In this document: piece by piece, positions 40,779 to 50,102 of the stretch
Position numbering within the stretch: position 1 is the stretch's first letter
How the letters are laid out: each line of letters opens with the position of its first letter
From: SB25 sp029560875
GTDB taxonomy: Bacteria > Bacteroidota > Bacteroidia > Bacteroidales > Tenuifilaceae
Direction: 5' to 3'
NCBI GenBank assembly: GCA_035388225.1
Contig: DAOOPM010000016.1
Coordinates: 16,552-80,551 of the forward strand
Length of the DNA stretch: 64,000 nt
Made by a program: the position numbers and the translations under genes
The notes under the pieces: model-generated
Told to the model about the DNA's origin: nothing
Seen by the model: only the letters and a program-made list of their open reading frames with translations
The model's database searches: none

Positions 40779-41300
40779 ATGCCTATTATTAAATCGCTAC
40801 GAGGATTTACTCCCAAAATAGGGACAAACTGTTTTATTGCGGAAACTGCCGTAATTATTGGCGATGTTGAAATTGGAAACGATTGTAGCATATGGTACGG
40901 TGCAGTTATCCGTGGCGATGTTAATTCAATCCGAATCGGAAATAGGGTGAATATTCAGGATAACGCCGTTCTGCACACAACATATCAGAAAACTACAATC
41001 AAAATGGGCGATGATGTTTCCGTAGGGCACAACGTAATTGTTCATGGTGCTGAAGTGCATAACGGAGCGTTACTGGGAATGGGTTCTACCATTATGGATA
41101 ACTCTGTGATTGGCGAAGGCGCTATTGTTGCAGCAAACGCATTGGTTCTCGAAAACACAAAAGTTGAAGCAGGTACAATATACGCAGGCGTCCCCGCTAA
41201 GTTTGTGAAGAAAGTTGACCCTGCACTAAGTCGCGATATGAATGAGCGAATTGCCCGGAACTACCTGTTTTATTCGGGTTGGTATAAGGAGGAAAAGTAG
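40779..41300 (+). CDS. Gamma carbonic anhydrase family hexapeptide-repeat protein
   Basis: The 173-residue protein is a left-handed parallel beta-helix built of hexapeptide repeats (IGDVEIG, CSIWYGAVIRGDV, IRIGNRVNIQDNAVLH). The three zinc-ligand histidines of gamma carbonic anhydrases are present, in NAVLH and in VSVGHNVIVHG. Family members interconvert CO2 and bicarbonate or act as thioesterase-like or assembly factors, so catalytic activity is likely but not certain. It is divergent from korA, which may be relevant because KorAB releases or fixes CO2. Confidence 0.92.
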   Translation: MPIIKSLRGFTPKIGTNCFIAETAVIIGDVEIGNDCSIWYGAVIRGDVNSIRIGNRVNIQDNAVLHTTYQKTTIKMGDDVSVGHNVIVHGAEVHNGALLGMGSTIMDNSVIGEGAIVAANALVLENTKVEAGTIYAGVPAKFVKKVDPALSRDMNERIARNYLFYSGWYKEEK

Positions 41301-41641
41301 GAAGTAGGAAGTAAAAAAATAGCTACTCTGTAGTTTATTTTCTCAAATTCAAATGGCTTATCTACAAATATTTTGCCGCTATGCGGCTTCTAATTAGCAG
41401 CAGAGCTGCGCTATATTTATAGATTGTAAACACCTACAAAAGCAAGCTCCAGAGGAGCGAAATATAATTCTAAACTATTGGAATAATAACTTTAGAGCTC
41501 GCAAATGATTTTACCAGACAACATTGAAAATAAATATAGACAAAACAACAACAAATATTTATTCCCTTCGAATTCCTTTGTGACTTTACTTAGTATGCCT
41601 TTGGGGTTAAATAATTATTGGTAACTAATTATTTTCCACAA
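41301..41641. other. Gene-free stretch with a cluster of triloop mini-palindromes
   Basis: This 341-bp region has no plausible ORF. It holds three 13-bp hairpins, described separately as a repeat, in otherwise AT-rich sequence. No clear terminator or promoter for the flanking genes is visible apart from these hairpins. Confidence 0.6.
41362..41458. repeat. Three mini-hairpins with three-base loops (REP-like cluster)
   Basis: The hairpins are GCCGC-TAT-GCGGC (41375-41387), GCAGC-AGA-GCTGC (41397-41409) and GCTCC-AGA-GGAGC (41446-41458). The first and third are preceded by the same heptamer CTACAAA at a distance of 5-6 bp. From memory, similar GC-rich mini-palindromes in AT-rich intergenic DNA are dispersed in Bacteroidota genomes; copy number could not be checked here. 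Confidence 0.6.
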
Positions 41642-44479
41642 TCATTTCATATGCTTCCTTAAATACTCCGAGGTATAGCCACAGTTTGCTTTGATTACCT
41701 GCTCGGGAGTTCCAGTACAAACAATTTTACCGCCTGCACCACCGCCCTCGGGGCCTAAGTCGATAATATAATCGGCAACCTTTATTACATCGAGGTTGTG
41801 CTCAATTACAATCACCGTATTCCCTTTTTCGACAAGCTTATTGAGCACATCGAGAAGAACACGCACATCCTCAAAGTGAAGTCCTGTTGTAGGTTCATCC
41901 AGAATATAAAGGGTTTTACCGGTATCGCGCTTGGCCAGCTCTGTTGATAGTTTTACACGCTGCGCCTCACCTCCAGATAATGTTGTTGACGCCTGCCCAA
42001 GTGTAATATAACCGAGCCCAACATCCTGCAAGGTTTTTACTTTCTGGAAGATTTGAGGGATACTCTCGAAGAATTCTACGGCCTGATTAATGGTCATATC
42101 CAGCACCTCGCTGATATTCTTCCCCTTATACTTAACCTCCAATGTTTCGCGGTTGTAGCGGCGACCATAGCAATCGGGACACTTCACGTAAACATCGGGC
42201 AGAAAATTCATTTCGATAGTTTGTAATCCAGCGCCCTTACAGGTTTCGCATCGTCCACCCTTTACGTTGAAAGAGAATCGTCCAGCCTTGTAACCACGAA
42301 TCTTGGCATCGGGAGTTAACTCGAATAATTTCCGAATATCGGTAAATACGCCAGTATAGGTTGCAGGATTGGAGCGAGGAGTGCGTCCAATGGGCGATTG
42401 GTCAACCTCAACAACCTTGTCGATATTTTCGATACCCTCAATTTTATCAAAATCGAGTGGTTGCTTATAGGAATTGTATACATAACGGCTTAACAAAGGC
42501 TGTAGCGTTTCGTTTATTAGTGTTGATTTTCCGCTACCCGACACACCTGTAACGCAAATCATCATTCCCAATGGGAACTCAGCATCTACATTCTTAAGAT
42601 TGTTGCCCTTTGCACCTATCAGTTTTAAAAATTTCCCGTTTCCTTTTCTTCGTTCCTTTGGCACCTCAATGGATAAAGCTCCGTTCAGATATTTGGCCGT
42701 TAAAGTATCGGTCTTCATCAACTCATCTGGAGTACCTTTTGCAACAACCTTTCCGCCGTGTCGGCCAGCCTTTGGGCCTATATCTACTACATAATCGGCA
42801 GCAAGAATCATCTCCTCATCATGCTCAACCACAATTACCGAGTTACCTGTATCGCGAAGTTTTTTGAGCGAATCAATCAACTTGATATTATCGCGCTGAT
42901 GTAGCCCTATGCTGGGTTCATCGAGAATATAGAGTACGTTTACCAGTTTGGAGCCAATTTGCGTAGCAAGACGGATACGCTGACTCTCTCCTCCCGAAAG
43001 AGTTACAGAACCTCGACTTAACGACAGATAACTCAAGCCAACATCGAGCAAGAACCGAACACGCTCACGAATCTCCTTTAAAATCTCGGTTGCAATGGCA
43101 CGCTTGCGCCTATCCATTCTATCATCAAGCTCTTGTAGCCACTCCCAAAGATTCTCAATATCCATAGCCGATACATCGGCAATGCTCTTGCCATCAATCC
43201 TGAACCAAAGCGATTCATCACGAAGCCTTGAGCCCTTACAATGTGGACAGGTAACCTGACGGATAAACTGGTTAGCCCACTTCTCCCCTTTCCCTGTGAG
43301 TTCTTCGTTGGTTTGGTGGTTCTGTATAAAACTAACCACGCCCTCGAAGCTCAAAAAGTAACTCGATGTTAACCCAAGGTTCGGGTGCTTCAACTTGAAT
43401 TGCTCCTCGGAACCATTCAGAATTACATTCAACGCTTCCTCGGGTATCGATTCAATTGGGTCGTTAATGGAAAACTCGTATTTCGATGCAATGGCCTCAA
43501 TCTGCCAGAATATCAATGAACTTTTATATGGTCCAAGCGGTTGAATTCCACCTTTTTTAATACTTAACTTTGGGTCTGGAATAATCTTTTCGATATCCAC
43601 CTCGGTTACGTAACCCAAACCATTACAATGATTACAAGCCCCTTTCGGTGAGTTGAAAGAGAAAGAGTATGGTTCAGGTTCATCGTAGGAAATTCCGGTG
43701 GTTGGACACATCAGGTTCCGACTGTAGTAGCGCGATTGACCACTTTCCATATCGAGCACCATTATGATACCCTTTCCAAGTGACATTGCGGTATTTACCG
43801 ACTGCGAAACCCGCTTTCTATCGGACTCATCCACAACAATTTTATCAACAACCAACTCAATATGATGAGTTTTGTAACGGTCGACTTTCATTGCAGGGCG
43901 CATCTCGGTTATCTCGCCGTTTATTCTTGCATACAAATAACCTTTGCGACGTAACTGTTCAAATAGTTCCTTATAATGACCTTTGCGCCCCCTAACAACT
44001 GGCGCAAGAATACCTGTTTTCTTACCTTTAAAATTCTCAACAATAAGATTGATGATTTGGTCGTCGGTATAGCGCACCATCTCCTCGCCAGTATTGTGTG
44101 AGTAAGCAGTTGATGCCCTTGCATAAAGCAAACGGAGAAAATCGTAAATCTCGGTTGTTGTGCCAACTGTAGAACGAGGATTATGGCTGGTGGTTTTCTG
44201 CTCAATGGAAATCACAGGGCTTAAACCCGATATCTTATCCACATCGGGACGCTCCAACGAACCAAGGAACTGACGGGCGTAAGCCGACATTGTTTCGATA
44301 TACCTACGCTGACCCTCAGCGTAAATGGTATCGAAGGCAAGCGATGATTTACCGCTGCCGCTAAGACCTGTTATCACCGTAAGTTTATTTCGTGGAATTG
44401 TTATATCAAGGTTCTTTAGGTTGTGCACCCTCGCACCTTCCACCACAATTTCCTCGGCTTCGCCTTTTAGAATTTCCAT
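41642..44479 (-). CDS. uvrA: UvrABC excinuclease subunit A
   Basis: UvrA recognises damaged DNA in nucleotide excision repair and loads UvrB. The 945-residue length is standard. The first ATPase site has GLSGSGKSS (about residues 38-46) and LSGGESQRIRLATQIG. The second has GVSGSGKSTLINETL and LSGGEAQRVKLSTEL with LDEPTTGLHFEDV. Zinc-binding cysteine pairs are visible in CNHCNGLGYV and CETCKGAGLQ/CPDCYGRRY. It lies 50 bp after a lytic transglycosylase gene on the same strand, with no functional link evident. Confidence 0.98.
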   Translation of the reverse strand: MEILKGEAEEIVVEGARVHNLKNLDITIPRNKLTVITGLSGSGKSSLAFDTIYAEGQRRYIETMSAYARQFLGSLERPDVDKISGLSPVISIEQKTTSHNPRSTVGTTTEIYDFLRLLYARASTAYSHNTGEEMVRYTDDQIINLIVENFKGKKTGILAPVVRGRKGHYKELFEQLRRKGYLYARINGEITEMRPAMKVDRYKTHHIELVVDKIVVDESDRKRVSQSVNTAMSLGKGIIMVLDMESGQSRYYSRNLMCPTTGISYDEPEPYSFSFNSPKGACNHCNGLGYVTEVDIEKIIPDPKLSIKKGGIQPLGPYKSSLIFWQIEAIASKYEFSINDPIESIPEEALNVILNGSEEQFKLKHPNLGLTSSYFLSFEGVVSFIQNHQTNEELTGKGEKWANQFIRQVTCPHCKGSRLRDESLWFRIDGKSIADVSAMDIENLWEWLQELDDRMDRRKRAIATEILKEIRERVRFLLDVGLSYLSLSRGSVTLSGGESQRIRLATQIGSKLVNVLYILDEPSIGLHQRDNIKLIDSLKKLRDTGNSVIVVEHDEEMILAADYVVDIGPKAGRHGGKVVAKGTPDELMKTDTLTAKYLNGALSIEVPKERRKGNGKFLKLIGAKGNNLKNVDAEFPLGMMICVTGVSGSGKSTLINETLQPLLSRYVYNSYKQPLDFDKIEGIENIDKVVEVDQSPIGRTPRSNPATYTGVFTDIRKLFELTPDAKIRGYKAGRFSFNVKGGRCETCKGAGLQTIEMNFLPDVYVKCPDCYGRRYNRETLEVKYKGKNISEVLDMTINQAVEFFESIPQIFQKVKTLQDVGLGYITLGQASTTLSGGEAQRVKLSTELAKRDTGKTLYILDEPTTGLHFEDVRVLLDVLNKLVEKGNTVIVIEHNLDVIKVADYIIDLGPEGGGAGGKIVCTGTPEQVIKANCGYTSEYLRKHMK

Positions 44480-44529
44480 TATATCAGTTGTTCGTTGCTC
44501 GTTGTTCGAAATAAAAATCGGACTATAAA

Positions 44530-45489
44530 TTAATAAGCAGTTTCTCTAAAACCTTTCTCGGGAATTTTTATTGAGTATGTTTTGCGTGATTTGTTTGTAA
44601 GATAATTCTCCCGTAACCAAGGATTCAACATCTTGATTAACTTATAGTTTGAGTCGAATTGTCGAGCAAACTGGGCAATACTGGTAATAGCGGTATCAAC
44701 TTTTACCTCGGTAAATTGGTACGGTGGATACAAATCCCTTTTATCGAGGAAAAATCCGTAACGCTCAGGATTCTCGAATATCACCTTAATTGCCAAAATG
44801 CGAAAAACATAACGGCCTGTTTCTTCGCCCAAAACCATATCGTAGTATGAATCGTTCTCCTGTCTATCCATTTGCTTGCTAATCCCATTCGACCCAAAAT
44901 TATATGATGCTGCCGCCATTGTCCAGTTTCCGTACTTCTGGAAACTCTTTAGTAAATACCTACAAGCCACCTCGGTAGATTTCTCAATATGGTATCGCTC
45001 ATCAACCTCGCTGTTAACCTCTAAACCATAATCCTTTGCGGTTCCCTCCAGTATTTGCCAAAAACCCACAGCCTTAGAGGGTGATACTGCCTGCGATAAA
45101 CCACTCTCCGCTACAGCCAAGTACTTAAAATCGTCAGGGATACCATTTTTCTTAAGAATAGGCTCAATAACAGAAAAAAAACGATTGGCCTTTTTCAACA
45201 ATATCACCGTTTGCGAATGCCAGAAAGTGTTCACCTGTAGCTCCCTATCCAAACTCTCGCGAACATCAAAATACTTTAAGGGAACATCCTCGCCAGCAAA
45301 AGTTAATTTCTCGGGTATTGGTATTGGAATAATATACGAACTCTGAAAAACTGTATCGGGAATTTGGATTTGCCTTCTGCACGAGCCTCCGTCGGTATTT
45401 TTAAACGATGAAAAAGCAAATACGCTTACCACAAGCATTAAAACGGCTGCAACTCCAACCACAACGCTAACCTTACCCTTTGCTGACAT
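44530..45489 (-). CDS. Membrane-anchored lytic transglycosylase (SLT family)
   Basis: An N-terminal hydrophobic helix (about residues 8-28) anchors or exports the protein. The SLT domain that cleaves peptidoglycan glycan strands is recognisable by YLAVAESGLSQAVSPSKAVGFWQI, with the catalytic glutamate in AESGL, followed by EVACRYLLKSFQKYGNWTMAAASYNFG. A C-terminal part after about residue 250 resembles the region before LysM domains in MltD, but no complete LysM is seen. It is predicted to act in the periplasm in cell-wall turnover. It precedes uvrA by 50 bp. Confidence 0.9.
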   Translation of the reverse strand: MSAKGKVSVVVGVAAVLMLVVSVFAFSSFKNTDGGSCRRQIQIPDTVFQSSYIIPIPIPEKLTFAGEDVPLKYFDVRESLDRELQVNTFWHSQTVILLKKANRFFSVIEPILKKNGIPDDFKYLAVAESGLSQAVSPSKAVGFWQILEGTAKDYGLEVNSEVDERYHIEKSTEVACRYLLKSFQKYGNWTMAAASYNFGSNGISKQMDRQENDSYYDMVLGEETGRYVFRILAIKVIFENPERYGFFLDKRDLYPPYQFTEVKVDTAITSIAQFARQFDSNYKLIKMLNPWLRENYLTNKSRKTYSIKIPEKGFRETAY

Positions 45490-45787
45490 AGAAGATTTTT
45501 TTATTAAATAACAAATAGCGAAACCGATTAGTTTTATGAACCGACAAATTTACTATATCCGTTTTATTTTGAAGAATGATTTTACTTATTTAATTGTTGA
45601 TAGTGTATAACTTGCACATAGGTATTTATTTTGGCCTAACCAAACAGTTATTGCTTCTAAATTATACATCCAACACTACCTAATCTTCCTAAACACATAA
45701 ATCGAAATAGCAAAATCACACAAAAAGGATTACTGTAATCAGAAAAAACCACCTAAACACAACCTAAAATATCTATATTTTCCAACA

Positions 45788-45835
45788 CTTAACAATTTCT
45801 TAACATTAAATCAAAATCCTTAACGTCCACTTAAC
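45788..45835 (+). promoter_or_regulatory. Candidate Pho box: four phased CTTAAC half-sites
   Basis: CTTAAC occurs at 45788, 45799, 45819 and 45830. The spacings of 11, 20 and 11 bp keep all four on roughly the same face of the helix. PhoB/PhoP-type response regulators bind direct repeats of about 11-bp period, and the Bacillus PhoP repeat is TTAACA-like. The array ends 10 bp before the -7 box, in activator position. Confidence 0.6.
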
Positions 45836-45845
45836 TTTAAAAAAA

Positions 45846-45853
45846 TATTTTTG
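45846..45853 (+). promoter_or_regulatory. Candidate -7 box for the porin gene
   Basis: TATTTTTG matches TAnnTTTG and is 33 bp before the ATG. No -33 TTTG is visible; the CTTAAC array occupies that position. Confidence 0.5.
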
Positions 45854-45886
45854 CAACGATTTTTTAACCTCACATAAACCGGAATA

Positions 45887-47002
45887 ATGAGAAAGCATTT
45901 ATCGTTAGCTATAACCCTAATAACACTAGGCTCCTTAAATGTATCGGGACAAACTTTGGCGGACTCGATTTACCAACAAAACCAAAAAATTCTAAAAATT
46001 CTAGAAAGCAGTTCTGTTTCCACTCAAATATTCTTAGGATATAGATATTTTATGGAAGGTAACGACCATTTTAATGAATTTGCAGTAAAACGCGGCTATA
46101 TTACTTTCCAAAAATCTCTCAACAACCACATCTCTGGTAGAATAACACCTGATTTGACCGTTGACCAGGAAGGCGACGGCGAAGGTGATTTAGAAATGCG
46201 GTTGAAATATTGTTATATGGAACTTAAAGATGATGGAAACTATTGGATATTCTCAAACCCTAGAATCGTTGTTGGCGAGGTTTTTACTCCTTGGATTGAT
46301 TTTGAGGAAAAGATAAACTCTTTCAGAGTGGTTGGCAGTCAATTTATGGATAAAACAACAATTGTAAGTTCTGCCGATTTTGGCTTTACTACTACAGCAT
46401 TACTTGGAGGAATGGTTAATAAAACCTATCAAAACCAAGTAAGTAAAGCTTACCCCGGGAAGTATGGTTCCTTGGCATTTGGTGTTTATAATGGAGGCGG
46501 CTACCATGCACTCGAAAAAAATAACAATAAAGTTCTTCAGTGGAGATTATCTATTCGTCCATTACCCGAGGTTTTAACTGGACTCCAGTTAACATACACT
46601 GGCGCTCACGGTAAGGGCAATACGGACCTATATCCAACTTGGAATTTGAATGCAGGAATTTTATCCTATGAACATAGATACTTTACCCTTACTGGTCAAT
46701 ACTTTAAGGGAATTGGAAATCACACTGGAGAATTTGCCGATATTAATGGAAAATCCTACGATGTTTCCGGCTATAGCACTTTTGCAGAGATTAAGTTTTT
46801 TAATAAAAAATTTAGTTTATTTGGTCGGTACGATTATATGAATACTGACAAGGTGACTGATAAAGTAAAATCGATACAGCAGATTATTGGTATTTCTTAT
46901 CATATTTATGGAAGAAACCAGATTGTTTTGGATTTTAATCGCAATACCAAGGCAGATAAAACTGTTGATGTAGTTGAATTAATGATAGAACTAGCTTTGT
47001 AA
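45887..47002 (+). CDS. Phosphate-selective porin O/P-like outer-membrane protein
   Basis: A signal peptide (MRKHLSLAITLITLGSLNVSGQ) precedes a short periplasmic helical or coiled segment and a beta-barrel of about 16 amphipathic strands. The pattern (FAVKRGYITFQKSLNNHISGRITPD, MRLKYCYMEL, NPRIVVGEVFTPWIDF, YEHRYFTLTGQYF, FGRYDYMNTD) resembles the OprO/OprP porin family. The last strand ends VVELMIELAL, with an aromatic-poor terminus. A phosphate role is supported by the Pho-box-like array directly upstream, but specificity cannot be proven from the sequence. It stands alone and ends at a strong hairpin. Confidence 0.78.
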   Translation: MRKHLSLAITLITLGSLNVSGQTLADSIYQQNQKILKILESSSVSTQIFLGYRYFMEGNDHFNEFAVKRGYITFQKSLNNHISGRITPDLTVDQEGDGEGDLEMRLKYCYMELKDDGNYWIFSNPRIVVGEVFTPWIDFEEKINSFRVVGSQFMDKTTIVSSADFGFTTTALLGGMVNKTYQNQVSKAYPGKYGSLAFGVYNGGGYHALEKNNNKVLQWRLSIRPLPEVLTGLQLTYTGAHGKGNTDLYPTWNLNAGILSYEHRYFTLTGQYFKGIGNHTGEFADINGKSYDVSGYSTFAEIKFFNKKFSLFGRYDYMNTDKVTDKVKSIQQIIGISYHIYGRNQIVLDFNRNTKADKTVDVVELMIELAL

Positions 47003-47010
47003 CAATAAAA

Positions 47011-47045
47011 AATGCCTGACAGGCTTTGAAACCCTGTCAGGCATT
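47011..47045. terminator. Bidirectional terminator between porin gene and fhs
   Basis: AATGCCTGACAGG and CCTGTCAGGCATT pair perfectly over 13 bp with a nine-base loop, flanked by A-rich and T-rich sequence, between two convergent genes. Confidence 0.92.
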
Positions 47046-47057
47046 AATTTTATTCCA

Positions 47058-48728
47058 TTAGAATAATCCGGTAATTACGCCATTATTATCCACATCAATT
47101 CTTTCGGCAGCGGGCTCATCGGGTAAGCCAGGCATACGCATAATTTGACCCGTAATTGGAACTATAAATCCAGCCCCTGCAGCAATCTCAATTTCACGCA
47201 CTGTAACCACAAAATCTTTCGGACGACCAAGTAAATCGGGATTATCCGATAGTGATTTTTGAGTTTTTGCCATACAGATTGGGAGTTTATCTAAGCCTAG
47301 TTTGTAAACCTTCTGCAAATCGGTTTTAGCCTGAGCTGTAAAATCGATAGCTGCGGCTCCGTATAGTTTTTTTGCAATAGTCTCAATTTTTAACTCGGGA
47401 GTCCATTCCCATTCGTAAAGAGGGTTAATTTGGTTTGTGCAACTGGTTGCAATTTTGTCAACCAAGTTTGCCAGTTCAATTGCGCCGCCGCCACCTTTTC
47501 CCCAAACATCCACTTCGGAAACAGGCACATCCATTTCCTTGCAAACGCTCTTAATATAATCAACCTCCTCGTTGGTATCAGTTGTAAAGCGGTTAATGGC
47601 AACAACAGGGCAAACTCCAAATTGCTTCATGTTCTCGATATGCTTTTGCAAATTACCAATACCATTTTTAAGAGCATTAACATCTGGCTCCTTAATTTCT
47701 TTCAAATCCTTGCCTCCGTGATATTTCAACGCACGAATTGTAGCAACCAGAACAACAGCATTAGGTCTTAATCCAGCATATTTACATTTTATATCGATAA
47801 ACTTTTCTGCACCCAAGTCGAATCCAAAACCTGCCTCAGTTACAACATACTCGCTCAACGAAAGGCCCATTTTTGTTGCAAGAACCGAGTTTGTACCTTG
47901 TGCAATATTGGCAAACGGGCCACCGTGAATAATTGCAGGTGTACCCTCAATGGTTTGCACTAGGTTTGGCATAATGGCATCGCGTAACAATGCAGCCATT
48001 GCGCCCTCGGCCTTTAAATCACGGGCATAAATTGGCTTTTTATCGTAAGTATAACCTATGAAAATATTACCCAAACGACGTTTTAAATCCTCCATATCCT
48101 CGGCCAAGCAAAGTATAGCCATAACCTCCGATGCAGCTGTAATATCGAATCCAGTTTCGCGAGGAATACCGTGGGTTGTACCGCCCAAACCAACAATCAT
48201 GTGACGTAAAGAACGGTCATTCATATCCATTACCCGTTTCCAACTTACTGTTCTTGGGTCGATACCTAAAGACTTTTTCTTACTCTGAATATTATTATCG
48301 ATAAGCGCCGATAACAAATTGTGAGCACGTTCAACGGCGTTAAAATCGCCAGTAAAGTGTAGGTTGATATCCTCCATTGGTAAAACCTGTGAGTATCCAC
48401 CACCTGTTGCGCCACCCTTTATACCGAAAACAGGGCCTAACGATGGTTCACGTAAAACTACAGTAGTTTGTTTTCCAATTCGGTTAAGACCCTGAGTTAG
48501 TCCAATGGAAACAGTTGTTTTACCCTCACCTGCTGGTGTTGGCGAAATTGCCGAAACAAGAATCAGCTTATTCTTCTCGTACTTTTGCTTGTTGATGTAC
48601 TTTAGGGGAACTTTGGCCTTGAACTTGCCGTAAGGAATAAGGTCTTCCCTATCAATTCCAAGTATATCGGCTATCTCACCGATAGGTTTCATCTTAATTT
48701 CGTGAGCAATTTCAATATCTGTTTTCAT
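47058..48728 (-). CDS. fhs: Formate-tetrahydrofolate ligase
   Basis: This enzyme makes 10-formyltetrahydrofolate from formate, tetrahydrofolate and ATP, feeding one-carbon metabolism. The 556-residue length is typical. The ATP-binding P-loop SPTPAGEGKTTVSIGL, the following LREPSLGPVFGIKGGATGGGYSQV region and TEAGFGFDLGAEKFIDIKC are diagnostic. It is monocistronic and convergent with the porin gene. In anaerobic Bacteroidota it usually serves purine and serine metabolism rather than acetogenesis. Confidence 0.97.
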   Translation of the reverse strand: MKTDIEIAHEIKMKPIGEIADILGIDREDLIPYGKFKAKVPLKYINKQKYEKNKLILVSAISPTPAGEGKTTVSIGLTQGLNRIGKQTTVVLREPSLGPVFGIKGGATGGGYSQVLPMEDINLHFTGDFNAVERAHNLLSALIDNNIQSKKKSLGIDPRTVSWKRVMDMNDRSLRHMIVGLGGTTHGIPRETGFDITAASEVMAILCLAEDMEDLKRRLGNIFIGYTYDKKPIYARDLKAEGAMAALLRDAIMPNLVQTIEGTPAIIHGGPFANIAQGTNSVLATKMGLSLSEYVVTEAGFGFDLGAEKFIDIKCKYAGLRPNAVVLVATIRALKYHGGKDLKEIKEPDVNALKNGIGNLQKHIENMKQFGVCPVVAINRFTTDTNEEVDYIKSVCKEMDVPVSEVDVWGKGGGGAIELANLVDKIATSCTNQINPLYEWEWTPELKIETIAKKLYGAAAIDFTAQAKTDLQKVYKLGLDKLPICMAKTQKSLSDNPDLLGRPKDFVVTVREIEIAAGAGFIVPITGQIMRMPGLPDEPAAERIDVDNNGVITGLF

Positions 48729-48879
48729 ATTTATAATGATTTAAAAGGTTATCACAACGAATAAAATATGTTCATATGTTAATACAAAACAACATATCTA
48801 ACAAGTTACATAAATTTTTGTTTAGACTTACTTTTATTTGAACCTTTTAATTATGTTTCTAAACTTTCAATTACCAATG

Positions 48880-49887
48880 CTAAGGCTTATAGCGTGCCAT
48901 ATTAAGCACTTTCTGGTAATCCTTAATGTTCATCAACTCCTCAAGGCTCATCTGCTCGTTGCGCTGCATCAGCGATTCAACTATTCTGTATCCAATCCAA
49001 ACTGCAGCACGACCAGGACTTTCCTGCGGAAAACCAGATGTAAAAGGCGCATCGTTAATAAATTTGTTTATTTCAAGAGTATTTGTGGTAAAAAGCAATT
49101 TATTCTCAATAAGATGAGTCCACATATCGGCCTCGTTCTTCTCACACCATTTAAGTTGTTCCTCACTAAAACCATGTATTAGATGCTCAGGCTCATTAGG
49201 TAAAAGATGTCTCGTAATGTAGATTAACTCGCCCTCGTAAATCATATTCGATAGCAAATTGTCAACGGAGTCGTTATAGGCAAATTCTCCGTAAAGCCAA
49301 GCTCTTACAATATCGGAGGGTATCTTCTCGGGTATCATTTTGTTGGCCATATACCTAGGTATGCCCAATAATTTATACTGAGGTGTTTCGCTTCCCAAGT
49401 ACCTATCGAGCCCAACTGCAACAACGTTTTCATCGATAGCCACCGATAAGTTGTAACCCGATACGTACGAAATAACTGCTGGTATTTTCCTAGTTGGAAA
49501 ATGGTAATTATATCGCTTAAAAGCATCAGTTAAATCAAAATTGAAATCATCAAAATTGGTAAACGTGGATTGTGTCTTACGGTACGAGTTGTTTACCATA
49601 GTATCGGTAAGGAAACTTCGGAGAAATTGGAAGTACTGGGGATTCTCGGGCTTTCCTATTCGAATAATACCCTCAAAAAATAAATCGGCAAACTGTCCAT
49701 ACTTTTCCTTTAAAGTAGAAAGCTGAACCTCAATGCTATCGGGGTTTATGGCGAATAAATCATTATCGAAACGCTGCACTTCAACTTTCACATCAATTTT
49801 CGATATATCAATATCATCCAACCTATTCTTTTTGCAAGAAATTAGAGTTGTTCCTAGCAGTATAATAATTATTCCTTTCCTAAACAT
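48880..49887 (-). CDS. gldB: GldB-like gliding-motility lipoprotein
   Basis: The ATG at 49887 is preferred over one at 49905 because it leads directly into the lipoprotein signal (MFRKGIIIILLGTTLISC) and fits a TATATTTG -7 box at 49913-49920. The mature sequence (DVKVEVQRFDNDLFAINPD, YGQFADLFFEGIIRIG, FPTRKIPAVISYVSGYNLSV, ESPGRAAVWIGYRIVESLM) matches GldB of Bacteroidota. GldB is needed for gliding in Flavobacterium but is also found in non-gliding species that use the T9SS, so motility is not implied. The frequent partner gldC is not adjacent. Its presence agrees with the T9SS substrates in this window. Confidence 0.88.
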   Translation of the reverse strand: MFRKGIIIILLGTTLISCKKNRLDDIDISKIDVKVEVQRFDNDLFAINPDSIEVQLSTLKEKYGQFADLFFEGIIRIGKPENPQYFQFLRSFLTDTMVNNSYRKTQSTFTNFDDFNFDLTDAFKRYNYHFPTRKIPAVISYVSGYNLSVAIDENVVAVGLDRYLGSETPQYKLLGIPRYMANKMIPEKIPSDIVRAWLYGEFAYNDSVDNLLSNMIYEGELIYITRHLLPNEPEHLIHGFSEEQLKWCEKNEADMWTHLIENKLLFTTNTLEINKFINDAPFTSGFPQESPGRAAVWIGYRIVESLMQRNEQMSLEELMNIKDYQKVLNMARYKP

Positions 49888-49912
49888 AGCGCAATCAGTT
49901 TTCAAACACTAG

Positions 49913-49920
49913 CAAATATA
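49913..49920 (-). promoter_or_regulatory. Candidate -7 box for gldB
   Basis: The minus strand reads TATATTTG followed by C, a match to TAnnTTTG, ending about 25 bp before the preferred start codon. Confidence 0.45.
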
Positions 49921-50076
49921 GTAAACCATGTTCTAAGAATAGAACTATTGCCCCAATTTCGCCCAAAGAATAACAACTTTTAACGCTTTTCTGGCCTGTT
50001 AATAACTTGTTAGCAAGCCAATAAATTTTGTGCAAAAACATATAGGGTTAACTAAGGAAAAACTAATCTCGAAGTT

Positions 50077-50084
50077 TAACTTTG
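50077..50084 (+). promoter_or_regulatory. Candidate -7 box for dnaB
   Basis: TAACTTTG followed by C matches TAnnTTTG and ends 18 bp before the ATG at 50103. This excludes an upstream TTG at 50082 as the start. Confidence 0.5.
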
Positions 50085-50102
50085 CATCCTAATTTTAAAG
50101 AA

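Larger units (their letters stand above)
45490..45886. other. Gene-free stretch upstream of the porin gene
   Basis: This 397-bp region separates two divergent genes. The part next to the porin holds the phased CTTAAC repeats and a -7 box listed separately. The remainder (45490-45780) is AT-rich, and I see no gene or further structure in it. Confidence 0.6.

Noticed and set aside
43921..44205. Second-frame ORF inside uvrA
   Set aside because: UvrA motifs on the same DNA are intact, so this frame is a shadow.
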